Assembly (NCBI GenBank): GCA_963576785.1
Contig: OY756151.1
Span: 1,240,001-1,304,000 of the forward strand
Reading direction: 5' to 3'
Length of the DNA: 64,000 nt
Source of the DNA: Chlorophyllum brunneum
Taxonomy: Eukaryota; Basidiomycota; Agaricomycetes; Agaricales; Agaricaceae
Shown here piece by piece: positions 11,636 through 23,016 of the stretch. Every line of letters starts with the position of its first letter. Positions within the stretch are counted from its first letter, which is position 1. The translations under genes and the position numbers were made by a program. The notes under the pieces are model-generated. The model did not search any database and was not told where the DNA came from. It saw nothing but the letters and a program-made list of their open reading frames with translations.

Positions 11636-12758
11636 TCACCGTGACCGTGACAGGACCCCAGCCACCAGCGATGTCAAGATTGACGATAGCAAATTCACCT
11701 GCGACGACTCAGCGCGGGTACAAGTGCTCGCAGGATGAACGCACCTGGTTGTTTGTGAGCAGATTCAGTCCACTGATGACCTGTACCTTGCCCTCTGCCT
11801 CTGACTCGTCTTGCAGAATCACCCGCTTTGCCTCAGAATACCGCGTCTGTTGGACAGTAGCGCCCATCAGGGAGTCGACCTATCAAGCAAAGTTGGCGCC
11901 ATCTCCACTGAGAGCCGTTTTTACGCACCAAGCTCCCAAAGAAGCCAGCGGATGCACCCGAGATAAAGAGGGACAGAAGCACAGCACTCCAATTTTCTCG
12001 ACACCGGAAATTTTCAGCGATGAGGGTGAGTGCGATGAGGACCCCGACGAGTGCACCGCCAAGGATGGATGCGAGAGTTCCTGCGACCGACATCCCCCCG
12101 TTCGTCCCTGGTGGGACTGCCTGCAACGTTGTCACCAGCCGTGGTCTGCCGCGCGACAGAATACCGAGTTCCGATGCCAGCGTGTCTCCCAAACAACACG
12201 CGTAGTGTCTGCAACAAATAAATCATCCTGAACATACTCACCGACACATACTCACCCCATCGCGGCAAATATTAACGCCCGACTCCACCCTCCTGCTATG
12301 CCCATGTCCAGCGGACACCAGCCCATCCCACTGTACACTGCCCCTGTCTCAACCGACACCATCCGACGCACAATCCACGCCTGTCCACTATCTGGCACGA
12401 ACAACGCATTCCATACAACAGCTGCTACAATCCCGCACGCGCTATTGCACAACACCTGCCACCCCGTTCGATACCCTGCTTCCTGGTACCCATCCTCTAA
12501 TTTCGCCTTCCGCTGCTTTCCATCTGTGTAAATAAATTTATGTGCTGTGTATATGCCAAATATACCATACTCACACTTCGTGGCCCGACTTCCGATGAGA
12601 TAGAATCCAATGAGCGCAGTCCCGAATGCCCATAGTCCTCCCGACAAGCTGCCGTATCCCACAAAGAAGGCTGTGAGAGCACCGCTTGGTGAGAGCGATT
12701 TCCTCCGAAGACCGTGAAAGCTCAAAAGTAGAGCAAGCCCGAGAGGTATGATTTGCAT
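11636..12758 (-). CDS. TMEM19 / DUF92 family integral membrane protein
   Basis: Exons join across about four short introns. The start MQIIPLGLALLLSFHGLRR at 12758 matches the family; an in-frame ATG 75 bp further upstream (12833) is possible. Family landmarks follow: LSPSGALTAFFVGYGSL, IGSRATK, EDGYQEAGYRTGWQVLCNS, GHYACCLGDTLASELGILS, TTLQAVPPGTNGGMS, FGSLVDSLMGATVQQT and SGLNLLTNNQVNLLSS. Six or seven hydrophobic helices are visible. The bacterial and plant relatives of this family include phytyl-phosphate kinase-type proteins (VTE6), so a prenyl or phosphate-transfer role in a membrane is conceivable but unproven in fungi. The stop (TGA, 11638-11636) lies 76 bp before the glycogen synthase start on the same strand. 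Confidence 0.82.
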
Positions 12759-12833
12759 TTCGGTGTTCTGCAACAGACTAGGCGCCAAGGGACTGGGCTG
12801 ATCGCTACCCACGTGTCTTTGACACATCTGCAT

Positions 12834-13203
12834 TCCGGGCTCATCGGACTAAACTTTCGATATGGTCCCTGATGTCATGACCTCGACACTGGTCATCGCA
12901 ACTAGCAGACGCACTATTGGACACAATTGCACGTATCTTTGACACTGGCATCACCTCACTTTCACATGTACACCGCGCATGTCGTCACCTGCTGTTTGAA
13001 TCTCCATCCTCAATCCCACGAGAACCATAAACCCGTCAATTCAGATGCTAATTTAGAACCTTCGTCAAAACACTTGGGGAAATCGAAATCAAATGCCAGT
13101 GTCATTCCCTTCGCCATCGCGCCAACTGCGCATATAACCCCTCCCACACCAACCGAATCCTCTTCTCATCCAAGGACGACGAACGGAACTTGACCACCTA
13201 GCC
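12834..13203. other. Divergent intergenic region
   Basis: Lies between the TMEM19-like gene (minus) and the P450 gene (plus). No frame is supported. It probably holds both promoters; I see no clear TATA box. Confidence 0.4.
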
Positions 13204-15521
13204 ATGTTCACATTCACAACATTCGTCCACAAACCCACAGAATTCATCTTCAACTACCAAATCACCCTTTCCTTTATCACACGTGCGTCCCCCTTCCTCC
13301 TCCGCAACAACAAACCCCAACTCACCACCACTCTGCACAGTCTACATCTTCTACAGAACCATAATCTACCCACTCTACTTCTCACCTCTCCGTCACATTC
13401 CTGGTCCACCTCTCTTCTCCCTACCACCAACATCCAAATACAATCCCCTCTCCCTCCTCTTCGCTCCAATCAAAGGTCAATTCCCAGCTATCATCAACGG
13501 TGAAGCTGGTATCCCCCAACGCGAATGGTTAAAACAATACGGCGGTGAAAAGGGTATAGTCCGCGTCGTAGGACCTATTGGTATTGAACGACTCATGTTT
13601 TTGAGTCCGGAGGCTTGTGATAGGATTTTGGTTCGTGATTGGACTGAATATCCTAGAGTAAGTCTACCACCACTGCCTTTTCACCAGTGCTAAGTGGAAC
13701 TCGTATATAGCCGAAATTTATGAGAGATGTTCTTGGACTTGTTACAGGTTATGGGTTATTGACGGTTACCAAGAACGAACACAGACAAATGAGGAGAATG
13801 ATGAATCCGGCATTTTCTTTACCAAATTTGGTCTCTCGTACGTTCACCAACTTCTTACATTTAAACATCATAGCGTCTAAAACCGAGGTATTAGAAATGG
13901 ACAAATATCACAATGCGATCGATAGGTAAGTAAATCGCAACAACCAATCTACAATCAAAATACAACTCCACATAGTCTATCAAGGATCTTCACCGGTCAG
14001 ATCATAGCATCCAAGAACCCAGAATCAGGCATCATTTTACCCATCTACGATTGGAGTAACTACACCTTCTCCTTCTGCCCAAATATTAACTAACCAAACT
14101 CCCAACCGTAGTGTCGAAAGTAACCCTCGACATAATCTGTACCACCGCTTTTTCCTACGACCCAGACGCTCTCCACAATCCCCACAACGAACTCTCAACC
14201 GCCTACGAAAAACTCATAGACCAACAAAACGGCCCCAACATCGCTTGGTTAATCAGTCTCGTATCCCTCATCCCCAAATTTCCACCCTTCGTAAACAGTC
14301 AATTCGCTTGGAAAATCCGCAAACTAATTCGACTCGTGCCGCAATTTGGTATTCTCGCAGTCGTGATAGACTCTATGAACAAAATCCGAAAAATCTCGAG
14401 AGCAATTTTGGAGGAAAAGATGATTGAGAGTCATGCTATTGTGATGGAACAGGAGAGGAAGAAGGATATTATGAGTTTGCTTGTTAGAGCTAGGAAGGAG
14501 AGTTTGGAGAAGGAGCCTGGGGAATGGAATTTGAGTGATGAAGCTATGATGGATCAAGTCGTGCGTTCTTTCCTTCCTGGAATTTTATTATTATTAAGAA
14601 AGACGCGATGGGTTTAGTTGACTTTTCTTGGTGCTGGACACGAGACGACGGCTTCTGGACTTGCTTGGGTACGACACCCATTCTTCCTCCATAAACAACT
14701 CTTAACAATGGGACCACACAGACCCTATACCTCCTCGCAGCAAACAAACCAGCACAAGATAAACTCCGCCAAGAACTCACACCAATCTTATCCGAAAATC
14801 CAAGACCAGAGTATAGAACTTTGAAAGAATTACAATGGCTAGACTGCGTCATGTCAGTTCTCCTTTTTATTTTATTGTTTTATACAAAACTCCCCCCTCT
14901 GACGTTTTATATACATAGTATGGAAAGTCTCCGAGTCCTTCCACCAGTCCCAATGACATTCCGTCAAGCCGCCAAAACCGATTACATCGATGGGATTCTC
15001 GTCCCAAAAGGCACCATATTCTACATTCCCGTAACCTCACTGCTTTTCTTTCTCAATCCAACTACAAATTAACCACTGTGGTTTTTGCATAGATTCGTGT
15101 GATCAACACATGGAAATCAACATGGGGTCCCGACGCAGAAGAATTCCATCCAGAACGATGGTTGAATTTACCAAAAAGTTATAATTCACAATATTCATTG
15201 ATGTCGTTTATATTCGGTCCACATGCTTGTATTGGAAAGACGATGGCGATTATTGAGATGAAGACTGTCCTTGCGTGAGTATCCCCCCTTTTTTTTTCGA
15301 TGTTGGTGTAAACATGGAATTATTGTTATTAGGTCTTTGATTGCGAATTTTGAATTTGATTTGGCGTATGAGGGACAGATCCCCAAACCTACGGCGGCTA
15401 TTACGATGAGTGAGTGATTTGGGCTTTTCTTGAGTGTTTGTTGATGATGAGTTTTCTTTTAGAACCGAAGGATAACATGCCTCTGAGGGTTCGTCGTATT
15501 CATCTTCAACAGCCTCTCTAA
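13204..15521 (+). CDS. Cytochrome P450 monooxygenase (stand-alone)
   Basis: About ten exons. The first (13204-13282) joins 13341 in phase 1, giving NYQITLSFITLYIFYRTIIYP as N-terminal membrane anchor followed by the proline hinge HIPGPP. Later landmarks are EHRQMRRMMNPAFS (C helix), FLGAGHETTASGLAW in the I helix (14,627-14,668), ESLRVLPPVPMTFRQA (ExxR), FHPERWL (PERF-like) and the haem loop FGPHACIGKTMA near 15,213. All catalytic residues are present. The substrate cannot be predicted. It is distant from the three-copy cluster at 29-58 kb, whose haem loop and I helix differ. Introns are about 50-70 nt. The coding sequence ends ...HLQQPL then TAA. Confidence 0.88.
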
Positions 15522-15710
15522 TTTTTCCCTGCTGTTTGTCCTTTGCTCTGCGTTAATCTATTCCTTGAATCCAATCATGATATAAACTAACGGGATTTCG
15601 GCCCTGTGTTTTGTGCTTCTGCATCCCCGAGGGGTGTTGCCTAATAGTTATTGCCCTCAGCTGAGTTACCAAAACGAGATCCACGTAAAAGATGTTTGAT
15701 ACACTCCGAT

Positions 15711-15795
15711 GCATCAAGAGGGAATCGAACCCCCGGCGGGTCGATGTACCGACCTGTGGTGGCAACGACCCAGGTTACCACTACCCCATTGATGC
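15711..15795 (-). tRNA. tRNA-Gly(GCC) with a 15-nt intron
   Basis: Read on the minus strand the acceptor arms are GCATCAA and TTGATGC. A D arm with GGTAGTGGTAA, a T arm GGGGG-TTCGATT-CCCTC and an anticodon stem GGTCG/CGACC fold correctly. The loop TTGCCA places anticodon GCC at 15761-15763. A 15-nt insert (15745-15759) sits one base 3' of the anticodon, the standard nuclear tRNA intron position. Unspliced length is 85 nt. Internal A and B boxes are recognisable. Confidence 0.93.
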
Positions 15796-16082
15796 GACGG
15801 GTTGTTCAGTTGCGTTTGCGACGCCATCGAGGCTGTTTTTATTGCTGAAGTATTGAAATGTGAACTTGAGAACACTCCTAAGACCCTCCTAAGACCCATT
15901 TTCGACTCTTTCCTCTCGCTAGCTACGGCCCGCGTCGCTTTGAGCCCGCACGCCCAATGACAAAGAGTGCCCCTAGAAATCTAATTATAGACACTTGTTA
16001 GCTTTGACGCTCCACTTGCGTAGTAAAGGGGTGCGTTTTCCACAGCACCACCAACCACTTCTCTAACAACTGACCATCAGGA

Positions 16083-17325
16083 ATGCAGCTACTGTTTCAA
16101 CATCCTAGGTGAGCCTTCGGCGAGCAGCGGTTATCCATCTGGGATCTAACAATCCTTTTTTACTAGTGGGAGTGAGCCGCAGCAGGTCATACACATCAGT
16201 GAGTGGGAGGATGTTGTATTGTCTAGCTTTTGGGATTACTGAATGTGGTTTTGGGTGATAGTTCAAAGAGAGCTTCCACCTGCTACAGATGCGCCTCCAC
16301 CTCAGCAGCTAGCGCCGTCAACACCAGAGCGTGGTACTGGTCATGAGGCTTCCGAGGCGCCTGAAGTCGGGAATGCATCCGCGGATGGACCGCAAACTCC
16401 TCGTGCTACACGATCCAACAACCCCTTTGACGATCCCGTTAATCAAGGAGACGTTATGATGTACGGAATAGAAGAAACATCTCGGGAAGATTCGCTGAGA
16501 GATATGGACACTCATATGACATCCCTTAACACAGCCGGACCATCAAATCTGAACACATTCGTGGACAATCATCAATACTATGCCTCCTCCTCTACCAGCC
16601 TTACTACTCACGGCTACAACTCATCACTCCAGTCTACTTTCGATTCCTTCATTGATTCGCTCGACCCACCTCAATTAGTAGAGCCGCGACGTCAAGGAAT
16701 CATTGACCTACCCATCCAACAAACACTACTTCTCCCTGATGCGGCGTATCCGGAGTTCATCCACGATACACTAGCTTTTGTCTCCGATCTCCCCCCCGCT
16801 AAAAAGAAGTTCTACCCTCTATGGAATCATCTCCTTGAGTACTGGTTCCCATCTACTCAGGGGTTTGAAATCTTACAGGACTGGGATCCGAAGTCATCGT
16901 TTCAAGCTCATCAAATCATACAAAGCAGTGAACAGCCAATACCACGAAGACCGAAACCGTCATTTGCGGTGTTCGATATCACATCTCCGACTGAACCTTT
17001 CCTATTCGTGCAAATCCAAAATGCATTGACGATAAACAATTTTACGAAGAGACAAGCGAGAATTACAGCAGAGGAGACTTTTGAGACGTTAAGGGCTTGT
17101 TCATTTTGTGCGGATTTCAAGACCCTGGCCGTAGTAAGTGCTGTGGGTGCGAGATGGGGGATGGTCATGAGAGAGCCCGGATGGTTACCAGAAGATGAGA
17201 CCGGGTGTAGTGGAGACTACGTTGGAGAATGGGAACAGGATGCTACTAGTTCGGAGTCGTTTAGGGTTATGGGCTACTGTTTCGAGGAGATAAAGAGGAA
17301 CGTTGAGATTAGGAGGCAAAGTTAA
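16083..17325 (+). CDS. Hypothetical protein, disordered N-terminus with globular C-terminal half
   Basis: Three exons (16083-16108, 16167-16198, 16262-17325) join in phase to start MQLLFQHPSGSEPQQVIHI. Two tiny leading exons precede the long last one. Residues to about 150 are P/S/T-rich and look disordered. The C-terminal half looks globular: IIDLPIQQTLLLPD, KKFYPLWNHLLEYWFPST, PSFAVFDITSPTEPFLFVQIQ and ALTINNFTKRQARITAEET. The phrase around DITSPTEPFLFVQ resembles the strand-helix core of nuclease-like or Fungal-type protein-kinase-associated domains of basidiomycetes, but I cannot assign it. No signal peptide or membrane segment is visible. Confidence 0.6.
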
Positions 17326-18475
17326 AGGAGTTGATATCATTAAGGAGTTGATTTCGGCCACCGAGTTTCTGTACGATTAGTGTTGTTGTATTCCTATCGT
17401 AGGCGCGAACGAATGTATTTGAACCTTAGAGGATCGGATCGGCGTTTAGGTGGAGAAGGGATAAAGCGTAGGTCCAGGGGCAGCGTCGTCCTCGATCTGC
17501 AACCCCCAGAGAAATCGATGTTCGATTTGCGCAAGCATCAAATAGAGCGAACTTTGGAACAAGTGATCATCGAATCATCCGATCCTTACCAGCCGGTATA
17601 GAGTTGGAAGGGGATGGCAGACAGGGTACATGCCTCGTGATTGTTGGTTGCTGCTTCTCTAGGTCATAATCAAATAGAAACGAAGCCAATAAGCATCCAG
17701 TACTCCGCATGTTCTGGAGTTTTTAGAACCGCCACAGCAATTTCGGTCACCGAAGTGACCTGTCAGAAGCTAGAAACTCTTGGGATGATTTCTAGCGCCA
17801 GCAACCTCACCAATCAAGACTTCCTACCTGAAGAGGGCGGGTGGGCTATGTGTTCGCCGGTGAGTAATACTAGCTGAGCATACGTTGATATTTATACTTT
17901 GGCCGGAAACGAAAAAGGGTCCCTTTGGCATCGGGACTAATCTGTACGGGGTATCATATCATCACAACCCATATTCCGAAATCCTACATCAAAACAAGAA
18001 GCTTTGTTCGCCGTTCGGCGGCAGCCTCAAGTGCGAGAGGCAGAACCCTTCTGGGTTTCTTAGTCTAGCGTAGTTTCATAGTCTCTTAATTGAGAGGTGA
18101 ACATCCCCGAAGCCTGGACTTTTGTGCATCCAAGTACGTAGGTTCTTGGAAGCTCCAAACATCGTGGGTTCTATTAAAGTGCGTACAGGGTTTAGTGGCT
18201 GATGTCGTCAACGCCGCATTGTCCGTGTGTTCGAGAAAAGAGATAAATCAGCGGGGATCCGGGCTCATATATCTTCCCTTCCCTTCTCTCTTTTGTAAGT
18301 GCTGTACAGATTGCCGTTTCAAGTGTCCTCGTTATTCCACGTGGTGGAGTGGAAAGTGAGGAGCTCCCTCAGTTGCTTCTTCACCCCTCACTTCTACTTG
18401 TTCGCGTACTTTGACTGTTGGTGCCCTGAGGAACGTTTCGTCGTCTCTGCGCTTTGCGCTGAGAGGAGGGAGAGG
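17326..18475. other. Gene-poor stretch, nothing supported
   Basis: Only short frames without domain character or credible splice structure occur here. The part nearest 18,476 presumably carries the promoter and 5' UTR of the following DUF6533 gene. Confidence 0.4.
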
Positions 18476-20232
18476 ATGATGGAGATGTCAAACTCGGAAA
18501 CAAATGTGGGTATATATATATATTCCTTTTCAGGGCTTCTTGTGACGCAATATGGCTCTCGTTTTCAGCAATTGAATGAGTTGAGACTCGTACCGAGCAC
18601 TATGGTGGCTTGTGTAACGCTACTCGTGAGTCCATTATTTTTTCTTGCTGGTGCGGTAACTCATACTACGCTAGCTTTATGACCATCTATGTACTCTTGA
18701 CCAAGAAGTATACCCATAATTCTTGCACATTGTTTTTTGAAGAAGACTGAACTGGGTTGTCTGGTGTAGGTGGCCTACGTCTGGAGTTCTCCATTCAGAG
18801 GAGGCTCGGTTCTCTTCATCTTGAACCGATATCTACCATATATCGACACATTTATGACTCTCGATCGTATGTTGTAGTCTTCTCGCTTTGGCGCCCTTGT
18901 TAATTGTGCACCAAGTGAACATTCTGTCTGTGCATGATCCCGAGGTAGGTCGTTTGGTATAACCTGAAACGCAACCAATTAACAATCCGCAGAGCTGTCT
19001 CAAACAAAACAAGGTCCTAGCATGTATGCTGTCAGTTAGTTCGCTGTTGTGCATTCCTTGCTGAAACCCATGATAGGGTTCATCGTGGTTGGGATCATAA
19101 TTTCTGAAAGTGAGGATTGGGTACCTTGGAGGTGTCTTCCTTGACTCACTCTACCAGTGATCCTCGTAATACGAACGTATGCTCTCTGGGAGAGGCGTAG
19201 ATTAATTAAGATCATTCTATGCTGTAGTTCAAGCGTGAGTTTGTCGCTTCACGGTTTGTGGGTTGTGGCTGATGGAAAATTGGTAGCTGACATTTATACC
19301 CGCAATTGTGATAACTCACTACGAGATCAGATCTCTCAAGTGTAAATCGTTACTGTCTAAAATCTCAGTGCCCTTGGATCCTACTGACGCCATCTCAGAT
19401 ATACCTAGCCTACACCCTGACCAACCTGGTTGTCGACTGGGATATGCTAGTCCTATCATTCTCTTCGCATATATTCTTCTTGTAATATCAGAAACCAGTA
19501 CGTGCATTATTATCATATTTGATTGTACAGGTCTTGAGAGATAATATTTCTATTCTAGCTGTTGCTGTACTCACGGGAATCCAGGCCCATCGTTCTCGTG
19601 CGTCAATTCGTGTTCTTTCATAAAACAACCACCCAATGAGATCAGTTCGATATTCTAGCTCGCCGTGGGTCAAACAGATGTATCAGGATGGTATGTTCTG
19701 ACCGTTCAAACGTTGATACACTCTCATGGCTTCACATATTAGGGCTCCTGTTCTATGTTTACCTACTGAGTACGCTGTTAAACGCTCTCGTTCTACAGTG
19801 CCAGCTAACTAAGGGGATTTAGTAATGTCTCTTGCTAATGTACTTGTACCTATCTTCAGCCCAGTGAGTGTGTCCTTACGGACTACTACCGAGCCTACTC
19901 ATACATCGGACAGAGAGCGCTCGCAAATTGGCTTGCAACGTGAGTCTGATGTCGGAAATAGCTGGGTTTCGCTCCTGACATCGCTTAGGCCCCAGAGGGT
20001 CCTCCATTCCGTTCTGTGTAACCGAGTGTTACTGCAGATCCTTCGACAACGCACAGGGTACCTCACGGCCCGGGTCCCTGTCCCCTCTCCAGGTCGTGAA
20101 CGGGGTTCAAACCCAATGTTCACATCATTCATGGAAAACGAGGAAATGGACACGAATATTACGATAGTTTGTCCTTCAGACGATGGTCATGTTGCATCTT
20201 CTTCCAGCCGTGGTGTATCACAGTCTCTGTAG
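18476..20232 (+). CDS. DUF6533 family multi-pass membrane protein (possibly frameshifted)
   Basis: Many small exons reassemble a typical basidiomycete DUF6533 protein. The start is MMEMSNSETN|QLNELRLVP, then CVTLL|LYDHLCTLDQE|VAYVWSS, GSVLFILNRYLPYIDTFMT, IVVGIIISE|MILVIRTYALWERRR, GCRLGYASPIILFAYILLV, SSPWVKQMYQDG|LLFYVYLLS and NWLAT|PQRVLHSVLCNRVLLQ. Seven or so hydrophobic helices are implied. All junctions use GT/AG with matching phase except one: between IFSP (19,860) and YSYIGQRALANWL (from about 19,893). There the frame moves by one and any intron would be under 30 nt. This could be a recent frameshift (pseudogene), an assembly error or an unusual intron. The family is abundant in mushrooms; function unknown. 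Confidence 0.68.
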
Positions 20233-20398
20233 CAATATACTATATATTATATCCTTGTGTTGTGGGAAGTCCGGGACGTGATTGCCACGCGCATTGATGG
20301 CGGGCGCCTCTCGACATCCGTCCTCACCGTAAATTGCAAATTCTCTCTCGTCCCCCCTCTTGACGTCGCCCATCATAGCGGGCGCTCACGCTCAACCC

Positions 20399-22404
20399 AT
20401 GCCAGTCGTCCGCCGTAGTGTTGGCCTGCGCATCGCCGCCTTCCTGGCCATTGCTCTCCTCGTCCGGCTTATATTCTTTTCTTCTTCGAAATCCACCCGG
20501 TCCACACGCCCTTCTCAGATAAAAGAACATAACTTCATTCAACGTGCTACTCGTCCGGACAAGTCTCTCAATGTGCATCGTCATCCGTTCTTGCAGGCTC
20601 GGGTTGGGAGAGACGAGCGAACTGATATCTTTGATGGCCTAATATACGATGGAATGTTGGATTACTGGACAAGGTTGCAGCTACCATTGTGCGTCTTTAA
20701 TCTCTCTATCTCTCTACGACCTTCATATGGCTTCATCTCTGTCACTAGCATCACTAATAAGGACACAGCGTCTGTGGATGCTCAACATGTGTTCAGCGCC
20801 ATTGACGGTCTTCTCTCCCTCAATGGTTGGGTGGCGGCACTCTGTCCAACTCTAACGCGCCCATTCGGTCAAAGCCAAATGGCATATGAGGACCTCATTG
20901 GCGAGAACCACTTGTACTACATCGCCATCGTCATTCACTCCGCCGACCATTTCCTCGTTGATCAGCTTGCCGTCATTGTACAAATGGCACGACGTCTGGG
21001 CAGTTCGAATATCTTCGTCTCCATGCTTGATTACGACTCGACCGACGCCACACAAACACTCGTTGACCTATGTGAAGCTGTTCTAACCCTTCTGAACGTA
21101 CCTTTTCGCATCCGACGTGTACCTGGCATGACAGCCGATCCCGCTACGGCGTATTATCCCCTTGAAGAAGCATACATGAGGAACCTGGCTTTAGAGCCCC
21201 TCCGTGAACTCAAAACGAAGCGGGGCATCACCTTCTCGAGAGTCGTGTGGCTCAAAGGATTTACGTGCCCGAACGATATACTGGAGACCATCAAGATTAG
21301 TTTCGCGAACCAAGCGGCCATGGTGTGTGGGATGGATTGGGCTGAGTACAATGGGTACTTTGTCTTTTCTGACAGGTTCGTCTTTATATCCTTTAATTCA
21401 ATCTTTTAAATTGATCGAGGAATATCAGGTGGCGGACGCGAGACATCGACGGCGATCAGTTCCGCCAGTCAAGGTCAACCTCGAAACCTGATGCTGTACC
21501 GCCCAGAGACAAACAGGGAATGCTACGATATGCCCAACACCTTCCTTTCCAAGTCTTCTGCTGCGAGTCTGGCACCCATGTTGTCGATCCTGCACAGTCA
21601 TATTATAAAGGCCTCAGGTACCGCGCTGGCAGCAACTTCCAGAATCTCAGCCGAGCCGACGGTGTACCCGTTCGAGACGAGGATGCACCCTGTCTTGACA
21701 GTAGTCAAGCCTGGTTTTGCAGGGACCTCTGGGTACAAACCGCCCGCGATGCAATGGAGGAGGGCGATAGAGCGAATGGGGAGACTAGAAAGCACAGGCG
21801 GAGAGATGTGGTGGGGGACAATATAGCAGTCGAGCGTCAAGACGAGGAACCCAGTAAAAAGCAGCACCGAGATGAAATCAGGCTACCTGTTGCGGTAGGT
21901 GTAGGTTTGGAGGAGGTGAATGACGGAGGTCTTGCAGATAGGAAGAAAATGGATCCAGATGCTAATGCCGGTTCGGATTACGACGCTATGCCACCAGAGG
22001 AAGGAGGAGAGGACGTGCCTCCACCCGAATTTGAAAAGTTGTTGATACCTAATTCCGTGTTCAGACCTGCGAGGATACTCGTGAATCCACGTTGTCCGAC
22101 GACTTACGCCGGTGTCACTCATACGCAACTCGCGAGGGATTTGTTTGAGGATAGAGATGGTGATGAGAAGGATAAAACGTCGATTTCGGGGAAGTATGTC
22201 TTAGATGATTGGGAAGGGGCACCAGAGAGTTTTGTCTGTCAAGAGCAAAAGTGAGTCTTTGACTTTCTTATTTCCCTCTGTAGCGGTTTTCTGACAAGGT
22301 GAAACAGGCAAACTGGTGGGCGAAAGGCACCAAAAACACAAAGACGGCTCAGGTTTTCTATACATGAGGACCTGACCATGCTTGATGACGAGCCACCATC
22401 TTAA
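20399..22404 (+). CDS. CAP59/CMT1-type alpha-1,3-mannosyltransferase (GT69)
   Basis: Four exons with introns near 20688-20747, 21375-21428 and 22252-22307. The ATG at 20399 gives MPVVRRSVGL followed by LRIAAFLAIALLVRLIFF, a type II signal anchor for Golgi placement. The catalytic region shows YYIAIVIHSADHFLVDQL, SSNIFVSMLDYDSTDATQ, and VVWLKGFTCPNDILE, then AAMVCGMDWAEYNGYFVFSDR|WRTRDIDGD. These are hallmarks of the CAP59_mtransfer family, which in Cryptococcus includes the capsule mannosyltransferase CMT1. In saprotrophic mushrooms the product probably builds cell-wall or glycoprotein mannan. The region after about residue 400 is a highly charged insert absent from short homologues. A conserved ending RILVNPRCPTTYAGVTHTQ follows it. 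Confidence 0.85.
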
Positions 22405-23016
22405 GTCTCGACCACGTTGTTTGGGATGATATCCTAATTCTTTATATCCCGCTGTCCTTTGATGATGATGCACGTTCTCTCACCTTTTGTCCCGTACTTT
22501 TACTTCTTTGCATGATGATCTGGGGTAGTTTAGATGATTTGATGTGGACTTTTTCTACTTCTGGATTTTGTAGTTTTGATGATATTGATAGTACTCTCTT
22601 TCGCTTTCGCTGCTATAATATATAGTTGGGACTTAGAGGTGATGAATATTAGCTGGTACCTGTAGACTACCAATGTAAGGGATCATGACGTGACGTGACT
22701 AACGCGTGACGGTTCGTGTCATCGCGTTAGCTGTGTTGAAGATCCTGGTGTACTATGAGCTTATCGGGATACTGTTGTACCGGTCTCTGACAGCTAATCC
22801 CTAAGGGAGGGTCGAGTGTACCAAGTACCGCGCTCAAAGAAGAAAGAAGTAGGCTGAAGTGGCGCCACCTATTCATGTCAATTTTCCCTCAGCTGGGGGT
22901 ATCTTTGTCACTTCGGAACCCCGGTTTTCAAAATGTAAACTGAACAGTCTAGTCCATTGATTGCGGCTTATACAAGAAACGCCCAGGTCAGCTCAGCGTG
23001 ATACAAGTTTATGCGT
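22405..23016. other. Convergent intergenic region
   Basis: Lies between the 3' ends of the GT69 gene (plus) and the OTC gene (minus). A T-rich tract after 22,480 suits a 3' UTR. No supported frame. Confidence 0.4.

Noticed and set aside
11530..12231. Plus-strand frame of 233 codons opposite TMEM19 and the glycogen synthase start
   Set aside because: It is antisense to well-supported exons of two conserved families and has no domain.
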